The notes under the pieces: generated by a model
The model's database searches: none
What the model saw: the letters and a program-made list of their open reading frames with translations, nothing else
Told to the model about the DNA's origin: nothing
Position numbers and translations under genes: made by a program
Assembly (NCBI RefSeq): GCF_006539285.1
Contig: NZ_BJMS01000005.1
Span: 1 to 50,429, forward strand
Length of the DNA: 50,429 bases
From: Sporolactobacillus inulinus
GTDB lineage: Bacteria; Bacillota; Bacilli; Bacillales; Sporolactobacillaceae
Direction: 5' to 3'
Shown: positions 25,955-34,739 of the stretch, in pieces
Layout of the letters: each line of letters opens with the position of its first letter
Position numbering within the stretch: the first letter of the stretch is position 1

Positions 25955-26803
25955 ATGCCGACGTTAATCCAGCAAATTAAGAACCGCCTCAATCAACTCT
26001 CAGAAGCCGAGAAACGAGTTGGCCGCTATATTACACGCTATCCTGAACTCGTTCCAAATATGACGTCAAAAGATTTATCAAATAAGACTGATGTCAGCGA
26101 AGCAACGGTTGTTCGTTTCTGCAAATCCATTGGTGCGGCAAATTTTAAGACCTTTAAACTCACGCTTGCCAAGGAACTTCCCTTATCTAAAGAAGATTTG
26201 ACTGACTTTTCAAGTTTAAAGAAAAACGACGCACCTTACGATCTTTTCTGCAAGGTTACTCAATTAAACAAGCAAGCAATTGAATCAACCTCACTTTCAC
26301 TGGAACGCAAACAATTTGAAAAAGCAGTCCGCCATTTAAAAGAAGCAGATAAGATTATTTTTTTTGGCGTTGGTGGTTCCGCTATTGCCGCAATGGATGG
26401 AAGCTACAAATTTTCACGACTCGGCTATCATTCGATGATGATTCCCGACTTCCACCAAGCAGCTGCCACAACGCCGTTTCTGTCTCCCGCTTCCGTTTTT
26501 GTTGCCATCAGCATGTCGGGTAAAACAAAGGATGTGCTTCAGCTTGCCCAGCTCGTTAAAAATAAAGGCGCTCATGTGATCGCGATCACCAATGCCGCGC
26601 AGTCCCCTCTGTTAAAAATGGCCGATATCCAATTGTGTACACCAGCCGTAGAACAGGATTTCCGTATCGGAAGTATCGCCTCCACGATGACGCAACTCAA
26701 TATTGTCGATGCTTTGTATCTCAGCGTCTTCCATTTATCCAGCGACCACTTAATTGAACAGTATCGAGAAGCTCGTGAAGCAGTCATTAAATTTAGGCGA
26801 TAG
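25955..26803 (+). CDS. murR: RpiR-family regulator of MurNAc utilisation (MurR-like)
   Basis: Transcriptional regulator of 282 residues, an RpiR-type HTH followed by a sugar-isomerase (SIS) domain. The HTH (about 1-75) has LSEAEKRVGRYITRYP and NKTDVSEATVVRFCKSIG. The SIS domain (about 125-255) carries the phosphosugar-binding GVGGSAIAAMDGSYKFSRLG and the serine-rich AISMSGKTKDV. In MurR this domain binds N-acetylmuramic acid 6-phosphate. Start ATG 25955 follows ACGGAGG. It immediately precedes murQ, murP and mupG on the same strand. Shared operator-like sequence at both promoters suggests that it controls itself and the catabolic genes. Confidence 0.85.
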   Translation: MPTLIQQIKNRLNQLSEAEKRVGRYITRYPELVPNMTSKDLSNKTDVSEATVVRFCKSIGAANFKTFKLTLAKELPLSKEDLTDFSSLKKNDAPYDLFCKVTQLNKQAIESTSLSLERKQFEKAVRHLKEADKIIFFGVGGSAIAAMDGSYKFSRLGYHSMMIPDFHQAAATTPFLSPASVFVAISMSGKTKDVLQLAQLVKNKGAHVIAITNAAQSPLLKMADIQLCTPAVEQDFRIGSIASTMTQLNIVDALYLSVFHLSSDHLIEQYREAREAVIKFRR

Positions 26804-26866
26804 TTGAATGATTGCTTTTTATTCTCCCATTTGTGAAATATAATTTCTTTATTTTCGTTAATTATA

Positions 26867-26902
26867 TTGACTTTTTGTTTCAATTTTATAGAATATTATT
26901 AA
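26867..26902 (+). promoter_or_regulatory. murQ promoter with a putative MurR operator
   Basis: TTGACT (26867-26872), 16 bp, TAGAAT (26889-26894), with AATATTATTAA (26892-26902) overlapping the -10, as at murR. Confidence 0.55.
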
Positions 26903-26938
26903 TAAAACAATAAAGAGAACAGAAAAGGTGTGTGTGCA

Positions 26939-27832
26939 GTGAAAAAAAATCTCGCAACTGAACGCCGGAATCAGAAGACAATGAACCTGGACACCATGTC
27001 GCTTCATGAATTATTGACGATGATGAATCATGAAGACCAGACCGTTCCCTACGCTATTGAGCAGGCTTTGCCATCCATTGAACAAGCGACCCAGCATGTG
27101 GTTTCTTCATTCAAAACAGGCGGACGATTAATCTATATGGGAGCCGGAACCAGTGGCAGGCTCGGTGTGCTCGATGCGTCGGAATGTCTTCCTACATTCA
27201 GTGTCTCTCCGGAAATGGTAAAAGGACTCATTGCCGGGGGCGAAAAAGCATTGACGACGGCGATTGAAGGTGCAGAAGACAGCAAAGAACTTGGAGGTGA
27301 AGATCTTAAACAGCAGTTAATCAGTTCAAAGGACACCGTGATCGGTATTGCAGCGAGCGGATGTACCCCCTATGTTATTGGCGGATTAACCTATGCAAAA
27401 AACCAAGGCGCCAAAACAGTTAGTCTTGCATGCAACACAGATGCTGCGATCAGCCGTTATGCAGATACTGCAATAGAAATTGAAACAGGACCCGAAGTAT
27501 TGACGGGTTCAACTCGGCTTAAAGCAGGAACAGCTCAGAAAATGGTGCTTAACATGATCTCAACGGCTTCAATGGTTCAGATTGGAAAAGTATATGGAAA
27601 CTTGATGGTGGACGTTCAGCCTTCCAACAGCAAGCTGATTGACCGTGCCAAACGAATCATAGAGGAAGCTACCGGTACCGACAGAAATACAGCCGAAGAA
27701 AAATTTGTTCAGGCAAATCACAATGTCAAAGCTGCAATCGTAATGATTTTGCTCAATTGCACATATGATGAAGCCATTGTACGACTGAATGCAGCTCACG
27801 GCTTTGTTCGCAAAACACTTAAGGAGGAATGA
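26939..27832 (+). CDS. murQ: N-acetylmuramic acid 6-phosphate etherase
   Basis: Cytoplasmic lyase of 297 residues that cleaves the lactyl ether of MurNAc-6-phosphate to give GlcNAc-6-phosphate and D-lactate. It is a SIS-domain protein. MGAGTSGRLGVLDASECLPTF (about 62-82) binds the phosphosugar and holds the family signature. LIAGGEKALTTAIEGAEDSKELG and AASGCTPYVIGGL follow, and NLMVDVQPSNSKLIDRAKRII is the conserved C-terminal block. I start at GTG 26939 (MKKNLATERRNQ), 8 nt after AAGGTG, instead of the overlapping upstream GTG. It is coupled to murP, whose ATG comes 4 bp after the stop. Confidence 0.95.
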   Translation: MKKNLATERRNQKTMNLDTMSLHELLTMMNHEDQTVPYAIEQALPSIEQATQHVVSSFKTGGRLIYMGAGTSGRLGVLDASECLPTFSVSPEMVKGLIAGGEKALTTAIEGAEDSKELGGEDLKQQLISSKDTVIGIAASGCTPYVIGGLTYAKNQGAKTVSLACNTDAAISRYADTAIEIETGPEVLTGSTRLKAGTAQKMVLNMISTASMVQIGKVYGNLMVDVQPSNSKLIDRAKRIIEEATGTDRNTAEEKFVQANHNVKAAIVMILLNCTYDEAIVRLNAAHGFVRKTLKEE

Positions 27833-27836
27833 TCAA

Positions 27837-29216
27837 ATGACTAAGGAACAGCAAATGGCAGCATCTATCTTAAAGAATATCGGTGGACAAGAAAATTTGT
27901 ATAAGATCATGCACTGTCAAACACGTCTGCGCCTTACGGTTAACACGAAAGCAAGAGTCGATATGGAACGCTTAAGATCAATTAACGGCGTCTTAGGCGT
28001 CGTTGATGATGACACGTTGCAAATTGTTGTCGGACCAGGAACGGTAAACCGGGTTGCAGAGGCTCTGAGTTCGTTGACTGGTCTGAAAATTGGGGAAGAA
28101 AATAACCCTGATGACCTAAGTCTAGAGGAACGCGCAGCAATAAAAAAACAAGAAATTAAAAATAAGTCAAAGAAAACACCAATCAAACAATTATTAAAAA
28201 AAATCGGTAATATTTTTATTCCTCTAATTCCTGGATTGGTCGCCTCAGGGTTGATCAACGGAATTGCTAATTTTGCGATCAATGCCGGTGCCAATCCAAA
28301 GTCGACACTACTTTCCATTATGGTCGTTATCGGCAGCAGTCTCTTTACCTTCTTAGCGATTTTAGTTGGATGGAATACAGCCAAAGAGTTTAATGGAACA
28401 CCGGTGCTTGGAGCAATCATGGGTATGATTCTCTTTAATCCGGCACTCGCCAACCTGACTATTTACGGAGAAGCATTGACGCCCGGACGCGGTGGTTTAT
28501 TTGGCGTCATTTTCGCTGCTTGGTTGATTACACTCATTGAGAAACAAGTGCGTAAAGGAGTACCAAACAGTCTAGACATTATTATTACTCCACTAATCTC
28601 TCTTTTGATCGTCGGACTTCTTTCACTTTACGCCATTCAGCCATTATTCGGTGTTTTCACAGATGCAATCACAAATGGTATTCAATCGATTTTAACTATT
28701 GGTGGCGTCGTTGCCGGTGCACTCCTTTCAGGTTTCTTCCTCCCACTCGTGATGGTTGGATTGCATCAAGGACTAACGCCGATTCATCTCGATTTGATTC
28801 ATCAGTTTGGCTATACGAGCTTGCTTCCTGTCCTTGCTATGGCCGGCGCGGGGCAGGTTGGTGCAGCCATTGCAGTCTACGTGAAAACTAAGAACAAGAA
28901 ATTGCGTAATAACATCAAGGGAGGATTGCCTGTTGGATTTCTAGGCATTGGCGAACCTTTACTTTATGGCGTGACACTCCCGCTTGGTCGGCCATTTATT
29001 ACCGCTTGTATCGGCGCAGCATTCGGCGGTGCTTTTCAAGCAGTCATGCATACGGGCGCACTCGGTATCGGTGTCTCCGGTTTGTCTTTAATCCCCCTGA
29101 TTGCCCAAAATAAATACGTTTATTATTTTATTGGACTCATTATTGCATACGCAGCAGGATTTATTCTCACCTATCTATTCGGCTATAATGAGAAAATGGC
29201 AGAGAATATTAAATGA
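27837..29216 (+). CDS. murP: PTS N-acetylmuramic acid IIBC transporter
   Basis: Membrane transporter of 459 residues that imports and phosphorylates MurNAc. The N-terminal IIB domain (about 1-85) has its phospho-Cys in IMHCQTRLRLTV (about residue 25). A charged linker (about 95-125) leads into the glucose-type IIC domain (about 130-455), with about ten hydrophobic segments and the conserved GFLGIGEPLLYGVTLPLGRPF. There is no IIA domain, so a glucose-type IIA from elsewhere must donate phosphate, as known for MurP. Start ATG 27837 follows AAGGAGG at the end of murQ. Confidence 0.93.
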   Translation: MTKEQQMAASILKNIGGQENLYKIMHCQTRLRLTVNTKARVDMERLRSINGVLGVVDDDTLQIVVGPGTVNRVAEALSSLTGLKIGEENNPDDLSLEERAAIKKQEIKNKSKKTPIKQLLKKIGNIFIPLIPGLVASGLINGIANFAINAGANPKSTLLSIMVVIGSSLFTFLAILVGWNTAKEFNGTPVLGAIMGMILFNPALANLTIYGEALTPGRGGLFGVIFAAWLITLIEKQVRKGVPNSLDIIITPLISLLIVGLLSLYAIQPLFGVFTDAITNGIQSILTIGGVVAGALLSGFFLPLVMVGLHQGLTPIHLDLIHQFGYTSLLPVLAMAGAGQVGAAIAVYVKTKNKKLRNNIKGGLPVGFLGIGEPLLYGVTLPLGRPFITACIGAAFGGAFQAVMHTGALGIGVSGLSLIPLIAQNKYVYYFIGLIIAYAAGFILTYLFGYNEKMAENIK

Positions 29217-29240
29217 GCGGATCGCGATAAATAAAGCCAA

Positions 29241-29279
29241 AAGAAATGAAGCGGTGATTCCCCGCTTCATTTCTTTTTT
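29241..29279 (+). terminator. Terminator or attenuator between murP and mupG
   Basis: AAGAAATGAAGCGG-TGATT-CCCGCTTCATTTCTTTTTT forms a strong stem with a T run inside the mur cluster. It should reduce expression of mupG relative to murQP. Confidence 0.8.
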
Positions 29280-29311
29280 CAACAAAGAACCGATGAAAAG
29301 GAGTGTTTCTA

Positions 29312-30391
29312 TTGCTTGGTTATTCAGTCTATTTAAATCAACCGATTGATGAGCAGTTGGAGCGAATGAATCGCTATCGGGATCACGGATTCAGAAGAAT
29401 CTTCACTTCTTTACATATCCCAGAAGAAAATTCAGCGACTTATCGGGAACGATTGAACGAATTGGGATTATGGGCAAAGAAAAATAAGATGCACGTTACC
29501 GCGGATGTCGCTGCGGATTCCTTGGACGCACTGTGCTTAAGCTTAAATAATGTAAGTCAATTAAAGGACATGGGGATTAATGCACTTCGGCTCGATGACG
29601 GATTTGATGAAAAATCTGCCGTTGCTCTATCAAATCAAATAGCTATTGTACTTAATGCAAGCACGCTCACCCCTCAATCATTAGCGGTCATGCTGCGTGA
29701 AGGGATGGTTGCAAGTCAAGTGACCGCGTGTCACAACTTCTATCCGAGACCAGAAACCGGACTCTCGCGGCAAGCCTTTCGACGCGCTAATGCGTGGTTT
29801 AAGGAAGCCGGATTATCGGTTGCAGCTTTTTTCCCTGGAGATCAAAATTGTCGCGGACCTTTATATAAAGGGTTACCTACTCTCGAAGACCATCGTCATT
29901 ATTCTCCATTTGCTGCTTTTGTCGATTTGCTCCATGAATCTGTCGATGATTTAATCCTTGGTGACCCAGACATGTCGGATCAGGTACTTGAACAGTTTAT
30001 TGCTTGGGATAAAGGCGTCATACTTCTCCATGCCCACCCTGAAACTCAAGATAAAAAGCTACTTAAAACACTCAGTACGGTACAAACGAATCGACCAGAC
30101 GAAGCTAGAGACTGCGTGCGCTCCTATGAATCACGAATGCTGCATCTCGTGGATACGCCAATTTTGCCAGACCATCATTATCGGCCACGTCCCACGGGTT
30201 CGATTACTATAGACAATGAATGTTATGGTCGCTACCAAGGCGAGATCCAAATCAGTAAACGCGATCTTGCAGCAGATGAAAAAGTGAATCGAGTAGGGAG
30301 AATCACTTCCAAGGATTTGCCACTTCTGCAGTATATAAGCGGCAGTACCAAATTCCAAATTGTCTGGGAAAGTAAGCGTACAAATATATGA
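29312..30391 (+). CDS. mupG: DUF871 family protein, 6-phospho-N-acetylmuramidase (MupG-like)
   Basis: TIM-barrel glycosidase of 359 residues. MupG hydrolyses intracellular MurNAc-6-phosphate-GlcNAc, releasing MurNAc-6-P for MurQ. Visible family features are the N-terminal LLGYSVYLNQPIDEQLERM, the barrel segments FTSLHIPEENS and LRLDDGFDEK, CHNFYPRPETGLS (about 145-157), AAFFPGDQNCRGPLYKGLPTLEDHR, and a C-terminal cyclophilin-like domain with GRYQGEIQI. The start is TTG 29312, with AAAAGGAG 9 nt upstream; the GTG at 29303 would touch that site. It follows murP after a terminator-like hairpin. The cluster murR-murQ-murP-mupG matches MurNAc recycling clusters in other Firmicutes. Confidence 0.9.
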   Translation: MLGYSVYLNQPIDEQLERMNRYRDHGFRRIFTSLHIPEENSATYRERLNELGLWAKKNKMHVTADVAADSLDALCLSLNNVSQLKDMGINALRLDDGFDEKSAVALSNQIAIVLNASTLTPQSLAVMLREGMVASQVTACHNFYPRPETGLSRQAFRRANAWFKEAGLSVAAFFPGDQNCRGPLYKGLPTLEDHRHYSPFAAFVDLLHESVDDLILGDPDMSDQVLEQFIAWDKGVILLHAHPETQDKKLLKTLSTVQTNRPDEARDCVRSYESRMLHLVDTPILPDHHYRPRPTGSITIDNECYGRYQGEIQISKRDLAADEKVNRVGRITSKDLPLLQYISGSTKFQIVWESKRTNI

Positions 30392-30405
30392 ACCTATAGT
30401 CCGCT

Positions 30406-30446
30406 AAAAGAGCAGCAAACCGGCATCCCCGATTTGCTGCTTTTGC
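30406..30446 (+). terminator. Terminator after mupG
   Basis: AGCAGCAAA and TTTGCTGCT flank an inner CGG/CCG stem and a T-rich end, directly after mupG. Confidence 0.75.
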
Positions 30447-30594
30447 TTCTCTATTTAATTAACGGCACGTCAACGAGCAATTTCCGATTGACTTTTTTCT
30501 GTTTTAGGTTGAAGCGTTTTGGGATGACTTATATTTACTTCCGTGAAATGCATTTGACCGTCTTTATTCAAAGTGCTTGGCACATCTAGGGATG

Positions 30595-30635
30595 CAAAAA
30601 AACAGCTCCTCCCAATATCTGGGAAGGAGCTGTTT
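30595..30635 (-). terminator. Terminator after spoVR
   Basis: On the minus strand, AACAGCTCC-TTCCCA-GATAT-TGGGA-GGAGCTGTT followed by seven T. Confidence 0.9.
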
Positions 30636-30656
30636 GGCAGTCCTTTCTCGATTCCA

Positions 30657-32075
30657 TTAACTGTCCAATCGCTTTCGTTTCATTTCTTTGCCTTCACTGC
30701 TGAACAAGGTTGGATGATCTTCGATTACAGTTTCCAAGTGTACCGGCCTCCCCCACAATTGAAACAAGTAGTTCAGGACACCTTCAAGATCGCGGAGATC
30801 CAGTTCGATCCCTTCGTATCGATGCTTCAGAAGCAATTCACCGTTATGATGATAATCGCCGTTTTCGACAACAATGTACGGAAATCCGCCATTGATGCGC
30901 ATCGAGACGAGTTGATCGCGAACGTTCTTCCAATCCTTATCGGTAATGGTGTATTGATCGCCTTTCTTTTCGAACATGAATAGATCTTCACGCTGAACAA
31001 GTTGCTTGGTTAAGTAATTGCGGATAAAGGATTGATCCGATTCCAGCTCACGGACTTCAAAGATTTTCTCACGGCCGGTGCCTTCCTTGACGCCGACGCT
31101 AAGCATTTCTTGGCTGGGGTGATTGTAGCGTTCTTCGATATCCTCGAAAATCTTTAACCCAAGGTAGTATGGATTCAGACTTTGCTGTGACGGCTGAACA
31201 ACCTGGGCATTCAGCTTGGCGAATTCAACCGCTTCATCAGAAGTCAGATCCAGTTCACGCAGGATTCGCTGATGCCAGTAGGAGGCCCAGCCTTCATTCA
31301 TGATCTTCGTTTCCAGCTGCGGCCAGAAGTAAAGCATTTCTTCACGCAGCATTGTGAGAATGTCGCGCTGCCAATCTTCAAGTGCCCTACTGTACTCTTC
31401 AATAAAGAACAATAAATCCTTCTCCGGGCGATTCGGAAATCTGGTTTCCTCTTCATTTTGCCCATCAGCTTCATCTGTTTTATCCATGTCAATCAGGTCT
31501 TGATATTGCGAAATCGGCTTCTTCTTCTTTTTTACCGGTTTGCCCGGTTTACTGTCCAGCCAATCACCTTTGCGAATGATGCGCGGATCGACATGTTCTT
31601 GTATGGCAAGCACCGCATCCAGAAACTTTTCGACTTTTTTGCTCCCATACTGTTCTTCATAATTATGAATCCGCTCAGCGGTTGCACTCATGCTTTCAAC
31701 CATGTCTCGGCGCGTGTTGGAAAAGCGGACATTGTTTTTGAAAAAGTCGCAATGGGCGAGCACATGGGCAGCGATCATTTTATTTTGGATAAGACTATTC
31801 GTATTTAATAAGAATGCATAGCACGGATCTGAGTTAATGACCAATTCGTAGATCTTACTAAGACCGAGATCATACTGAAGCTTCATTTTGTAAAACTGCT
31901 TTCCAAAACTCCAATGGGAAAAGCGCGTCGGCATTCCGTAGGCACCGAATGTATAAATGATTTCCGCAGGACAGATTTCGTAACGCATCGGGTAAAAGTC
32001 AAGGCCAAATCCTTCTGCAATCTCTGTTATTTCCTCAATTGATCGTTCGAGCTCCTTATGGTCCGTATCATTCAT
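30657..32075 (-). CDS. spoVR: Stage V sporulation protein R
   Basis: SpoVR family protein of 472 residues, needed for normal spore cortex in Bacillus; its biochemical activity is unknown. The N-terminus is highly characteristic ([40 protein letters not shown]). Also present are [23 protein letters not shown] and [18 protein letters not shown], with paired His residues conserved in the family. It is cytoplasmic, with no membrane segment. Start ATG 32075 follows GGAAAGGGTG. In many genomes SpoVR works with YhbH and PrkA; YhbH is also in this window (48087-49247) but not adjacent. A sigma-E-like promoter is seen 55 bp upstream. Confidence 0.96.
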   Translation of the reverse strand: MNDTDHKELERSIEEITEIAEGFGLDFYPMRYEICPAEIIYTFGAYGMPTRFSHWSFGKQFYKMKLQYDLGLSKIYELVINSDPCYAFLLNTNSLIQNKMIAAHVLAHCDFFKNNVRFSNTRRDMVESMSATAERIHNYEEQYGSKKVEKFLDAVLAIQEHVDPRIIRKGDWLDSKPGKPVKKKKKPISQYQDLIDMDKTDEADGQNEEETRFPNRPEKDLLFFIEEYSRALEDWQRDILTMLREEMLYFWPQLETKIMNEGWASYWHQRILRELDLTSDEAVEFAKLNAQVVQPSQQSLNPYYLGLKIFEDIEERYNHPSQEMLSVGVKEGTGREKIFEVRELESDQSFIRNYLTKQLVQREDLFMFEKKGDQYTITDKDWKNVRDQLVSMRINGGFPYIVVENGDYHHNGELLLKHRYEGIELDLRDLEGVLNYLFQLWGRPVHLETVIEDHPTLFSSEGKEMKRKRLDS

Positions 32076-32128
32076 CGACGCAGCACCCTTTCCGATTCAT
32101 GATCAGCAATCACTTTGACTTATTCTTC

Positions 32129-32158
32129 ATCCTATGAGTCGAACCGGACAAAATATAC
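32129..32158 (-). promoter_or_regulatory. Candidate sigma-E promoter of spoVR
   Basis: On the minus strand, GTATATT (32158-32152), 15 bp, CATAGGAT (32136-32129), compared with the sigma-E consensus KMATATT-N14-15-CATACANT. The -10 is imperfect. Bacillus spoVR is sigma-E dependent, which supports the reading. Confidence 0.4.
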
Positions 32159-32267
32159 CGGGCAAATCTCCAGAATTCTAAGTCTTTTATCTTTCATCCG
32201 ATCTTTTGATACGAACAGGCTATTGCTCTTCGCAGATGCGCGCCATCCTGCTTTAATCATGAGTCGT

Positions 32268-32430
32268 TGATCGATGCCTTTTTATTGCATCATCGCTGCG
32301 GATGCTCGCCTCAACAGGGGCTCGCGGTACCCAAGACCTCACCGTTTTACTTTAACTTTTCTGGTGTGCCGTTGGTCTGTGTTTTCATGGTTTTGCATCG
32401 TCGCTGCGGCTGCTCGCCTCAACAGGTTCA
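32268..32430 (+). repeat. Intergenic repeat copies F1 and F2
   Basis: GCATCATCGCTGCGGATGCT (32286 onward, continuing cgcctcaacag) recurs as gcatcgtcgctgcggctgct (32395 onward, continuing cgcctcaacag). They form a direct repeat about 109 bp apart and resemble GCTGCTCGCATCAACAG of copies C and D. The second copy encodes the last residues of the neighbouring transglutaminase gene. The rest of 32076-32384 shows no gene apart from the spoVR promoter. Confidence 0.65.
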
Positions 32431-34739
32431 TTCTGCTTTTTGGTTGAGTCCTTTTCCGCTGGCGTTACTTTGGAGCGGTGTTCAATCGTTTGATTCAGCA
32501 AAGTACGGATCTGATCCGGATTCAGCTGATGGCCACGGCTATGGCTCCGGTAAATCATTTGCTCATACTGTTCGATTAACGGATAAAGCGCGCTGCCGTC
32601 ATTTTGTTCATCAAAGCGACGTGCAAACTCGCGCAACGTTTCTGAATCCGAACGTTTCCACCCATCAAGCGCAAGCACGCGAAGCAGCCGCTGGTATACG
32701 TACACGAAGTCTTGCTCACGCGCAATTGATTTTTTATGCAGCTGGTGAACATAGACTGCGCGAAGCCATTTTTTGCGGGTCAGAAACGCAGCAATCGCAG
32801 CAGCGAGAAGGATGCCTGCGGCTGTCCAACCAATTGACTTCCAATGAACAGCTGACGTTTCTGCACCAGCGTTGTTCGTTTGGGCTTTCTTCTGGGGATC
32901 CGTATTGTTTGGATTTGCCGTTTTCTGCTGTTGGTCCTTTTGCTGCTTTTGCTCCTGTTGGTTGTTACTTGGTTGATTTTGATCAGATTCAGAGCTGTTG
33001 TCCGATTGCTGTGTATCTGAATGTTCAGAAGCCTTCGTCGAATTCTCAGAGGCAAACTCGCTCGGGTTGCTGAAGGAAGGCGTTGCTTCAAAGTTCACCC
33101 AGCCGCTGCCCTGAAAATAAACTTCTCCCCAGGAATGTGCGTCTGCGTTGGTAATCCGATATTCGTTTAAGTCGATTGTTTTTCCCTTGACTTTTTCCTG
33201 AACGTTTCCGACATATTCGCCCGAAGTAAACCCTTTAACCCAGCGTGCTGGAATCCCCGCTGAACGCAAAAGCACCACGAATGATGTTGAGAAATTGTCG
33301 CAATAGCCGACTTTTGACGCAAACAGAAATTGATCAACATAGTCTTGATCGTTTGACGGAACCGGAACGCGATCGGTCGAATAGGTAAATCGTGACGATC
33401 GCAGATAGTTTACAACTGCATTCACTTGATCATAGCGGTTCGCCTTTCCGTCGGTCAGCCGTTTTGCGAGCGTTTGTACACGCTTGGGCAATTTCTGAGG
33501 CAATTGCAAATAAGTGTCACGTATGATTTGCGGATCATTTGCTGAAGCAGGTGCGCGCAGTGCCGATGTGTGATAACTTGGAGCCTCGTAGCGAATGGTC
33601 GCCTGATCCGCCTTCCGTTCATCAACAGTCAGTAATTGTCCATTGAGCTGATCGAGCTTCACTTGTTTTCCTGGAACCGTAATCTGCTGCGGCTCGCCCG
33701 CATAAGGCAAAATCGCCGGACTGCTGCCGGAAAAATGCAGGACCGCCGTCTGCTCATTTTTCTTGGTCTTCGCCCCATAGAGCGTGAGCATTTCGGACAA
33801 TGAGCGCGAACCGGATACGGGCATGAAATAGCGGTCGCCGTTACTCCAGCCATGCCCGGTGTAATGATCCTTGTACGCGACGCGCCAATATTGCGGTGAT
33901 CCGCTGATTGCAGCGGTAAACAGTGGGGTTTGATCCATCGCAAGGGAGCCGCCTAAACGCGAATCATCATCATCGTAACCAATCCTTTGGTTTCCTGAGA
34001 AAAACGAATCATTAGTAAAGAAACTCAACCCGAGTCCGTTTAAATAGTTTGCCGGACCTTTCCACAAACTGTCCGGCTTTGGCAGCATCAGTGCAAACAA
34101 AAGGAAGGCAGCAATGACCATCCCTGTTACAGCAAACCAGCTCCTTGTCATTCTCAGCGAATGGGTCTTGTCACCTTTTTGAACAAAATTTTGCCATTGA
34201 TGAAAACTCAACAGAGCAAGTGCAACCGCTGCCTGAACAACGATGGTTTGCCGCCCATCGAAATACGTCAGCGTGTCGATCGCCAGACTGCTCAACATGG
34301 CAAGCGCAACAAAGAGTATAATCCGTCCCTTCTCCAGCCAATGATTCACCGTGAATAGTACAAATCCAAAGACAAGGTAAAACATGAACGCACTAAATAC
34401 GTCCGGGATCTCGGCAGCCTCGCCTTGCCAAAGCAACTGGAAACTGTCGCTTGTTTGTCCTAAAAACAGCAGAAACCACTCGGGCTGCAGTAAAGGATAG
34501 GCTTTGAAGAAATAAAAATGTACGGCATGCAGAATTAAACCCGCACAAATCGTCACGCAAAGCCATTTCGGCAGCTTCAAATAAAACATCACCAGCATCC
34601 CCCCGATAAACAGGAGCAAGAGCAGCTTGGCATTTAAGATTGTTAGAACGAGAAGCGGTTGAAAGCAGAACCATAAGAGCAGCCCGGACAGGCCGTAGAT
34701 GATGGTTCTTGCGACCAATGCGTTACGGCTGTCGCCCAT
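32385..34739 (-). CDS. yebA: Transglutaminase-like membrane protein (TgpA/YebA family)
   Basis: Membrane protein of 784 residues with a TgpA-type layout. Six or more N-terminal TM helices (about 8-205, DUF3488-like) precede an extracytoplasmic transglutaminase-core domain (about 390-560). Its catalytic Cys is in KVGYCDNFSTSFVVLLRSAGIPARWVKGF and its His in DAHSWGEVYF; the third position is Glu in NFEATP. A low-complexity Gln/Asn/Ser linker (about 570-630), another TM helix (about 640-660) and a C-terminal cytoplasmic DUF4129-like region follow. Start ATG 34739 overlaps the DUF58 gene by 17 bp, so the two are coupled. The role is not firmly known; these proteins are thought to act in envelope protein processing with MoxR and DUF58 partners. 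The extreme C-terminus is encoded by repeat DNA. Confidence 0.88.
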   Translation of the reverse strand: MGDSRNALVARTIIYGLSGLLLWFCFQPLLVLTILNAKLLLLLFIGGMLVMFYLKLPKWLCVTICAGLILHAVHFYFFKAYPLLQPEWFLLFLGQTSDSFQLLWQGEAAEIPDVFSAFMFYLVFGFVLFTVNHWLEKGRIILFVALAMLSSLAIDTLTYFDGRQTIVVQAAVALALLSFHQWQNFVQKGDKTHSLRMTRSWFAVTGMVIAAFLLFALMLPKPDSLWKGPANYLNGLGLSFFTNDSFFSGNQRIGYDDDDSRLGGSLAMDQTPLFTAAISGSPQYWRVAYKDHYTGHGWSNGDRYFMPVSGSRSLSEMLTLYGAKTKKNEQTAVLHFSGSSPAILPYAGEPQQITVPGKQVKLDQLNGQLLTVDERKADQATIRYEAPSYHTSALRAPASANDPQIIRDTYLQLPQKLPKRVQTLAKRLTDGKANRYDQVNAVVNYLRSSRFTYSTDRVPVPSNDQDYVDQFLFASKVGYCDNFSTSFVVLLRSAGIPARWVKGFTSGEYVGNVQEKVKGKTIDLNEYRITNADAHSWGEVYFQGSGWVNFEATPSFSNPSEFASENSTKASEHSDTQQSDNSSESDQNQPSNNQQEQKQQKDQQQKTANPNNTDPQKKAQTNNAGAETSAVHWKSIGWTAAGILLAAAIAAFLTRKKWLRAVYVHQLHKKSIAREQDFVYVYQRLLRVLALDGWKRSDSETLREFARRFDEQNDGSALYPLIEQYEQMIYRSHSRGHQLNPDQIRTLLNQTIEHRSKVTPAEKDSTKKQNEPVEASSRSDDAKP

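Noticed and set aside
32267-33073. Plus-strand open frame of 268 codons
   Set aside because: It is antisense to the 3' part of the transglutaminase gene and composed partly of repeat sequence; Cys/Ser/Gln-rich and without family resemblance.
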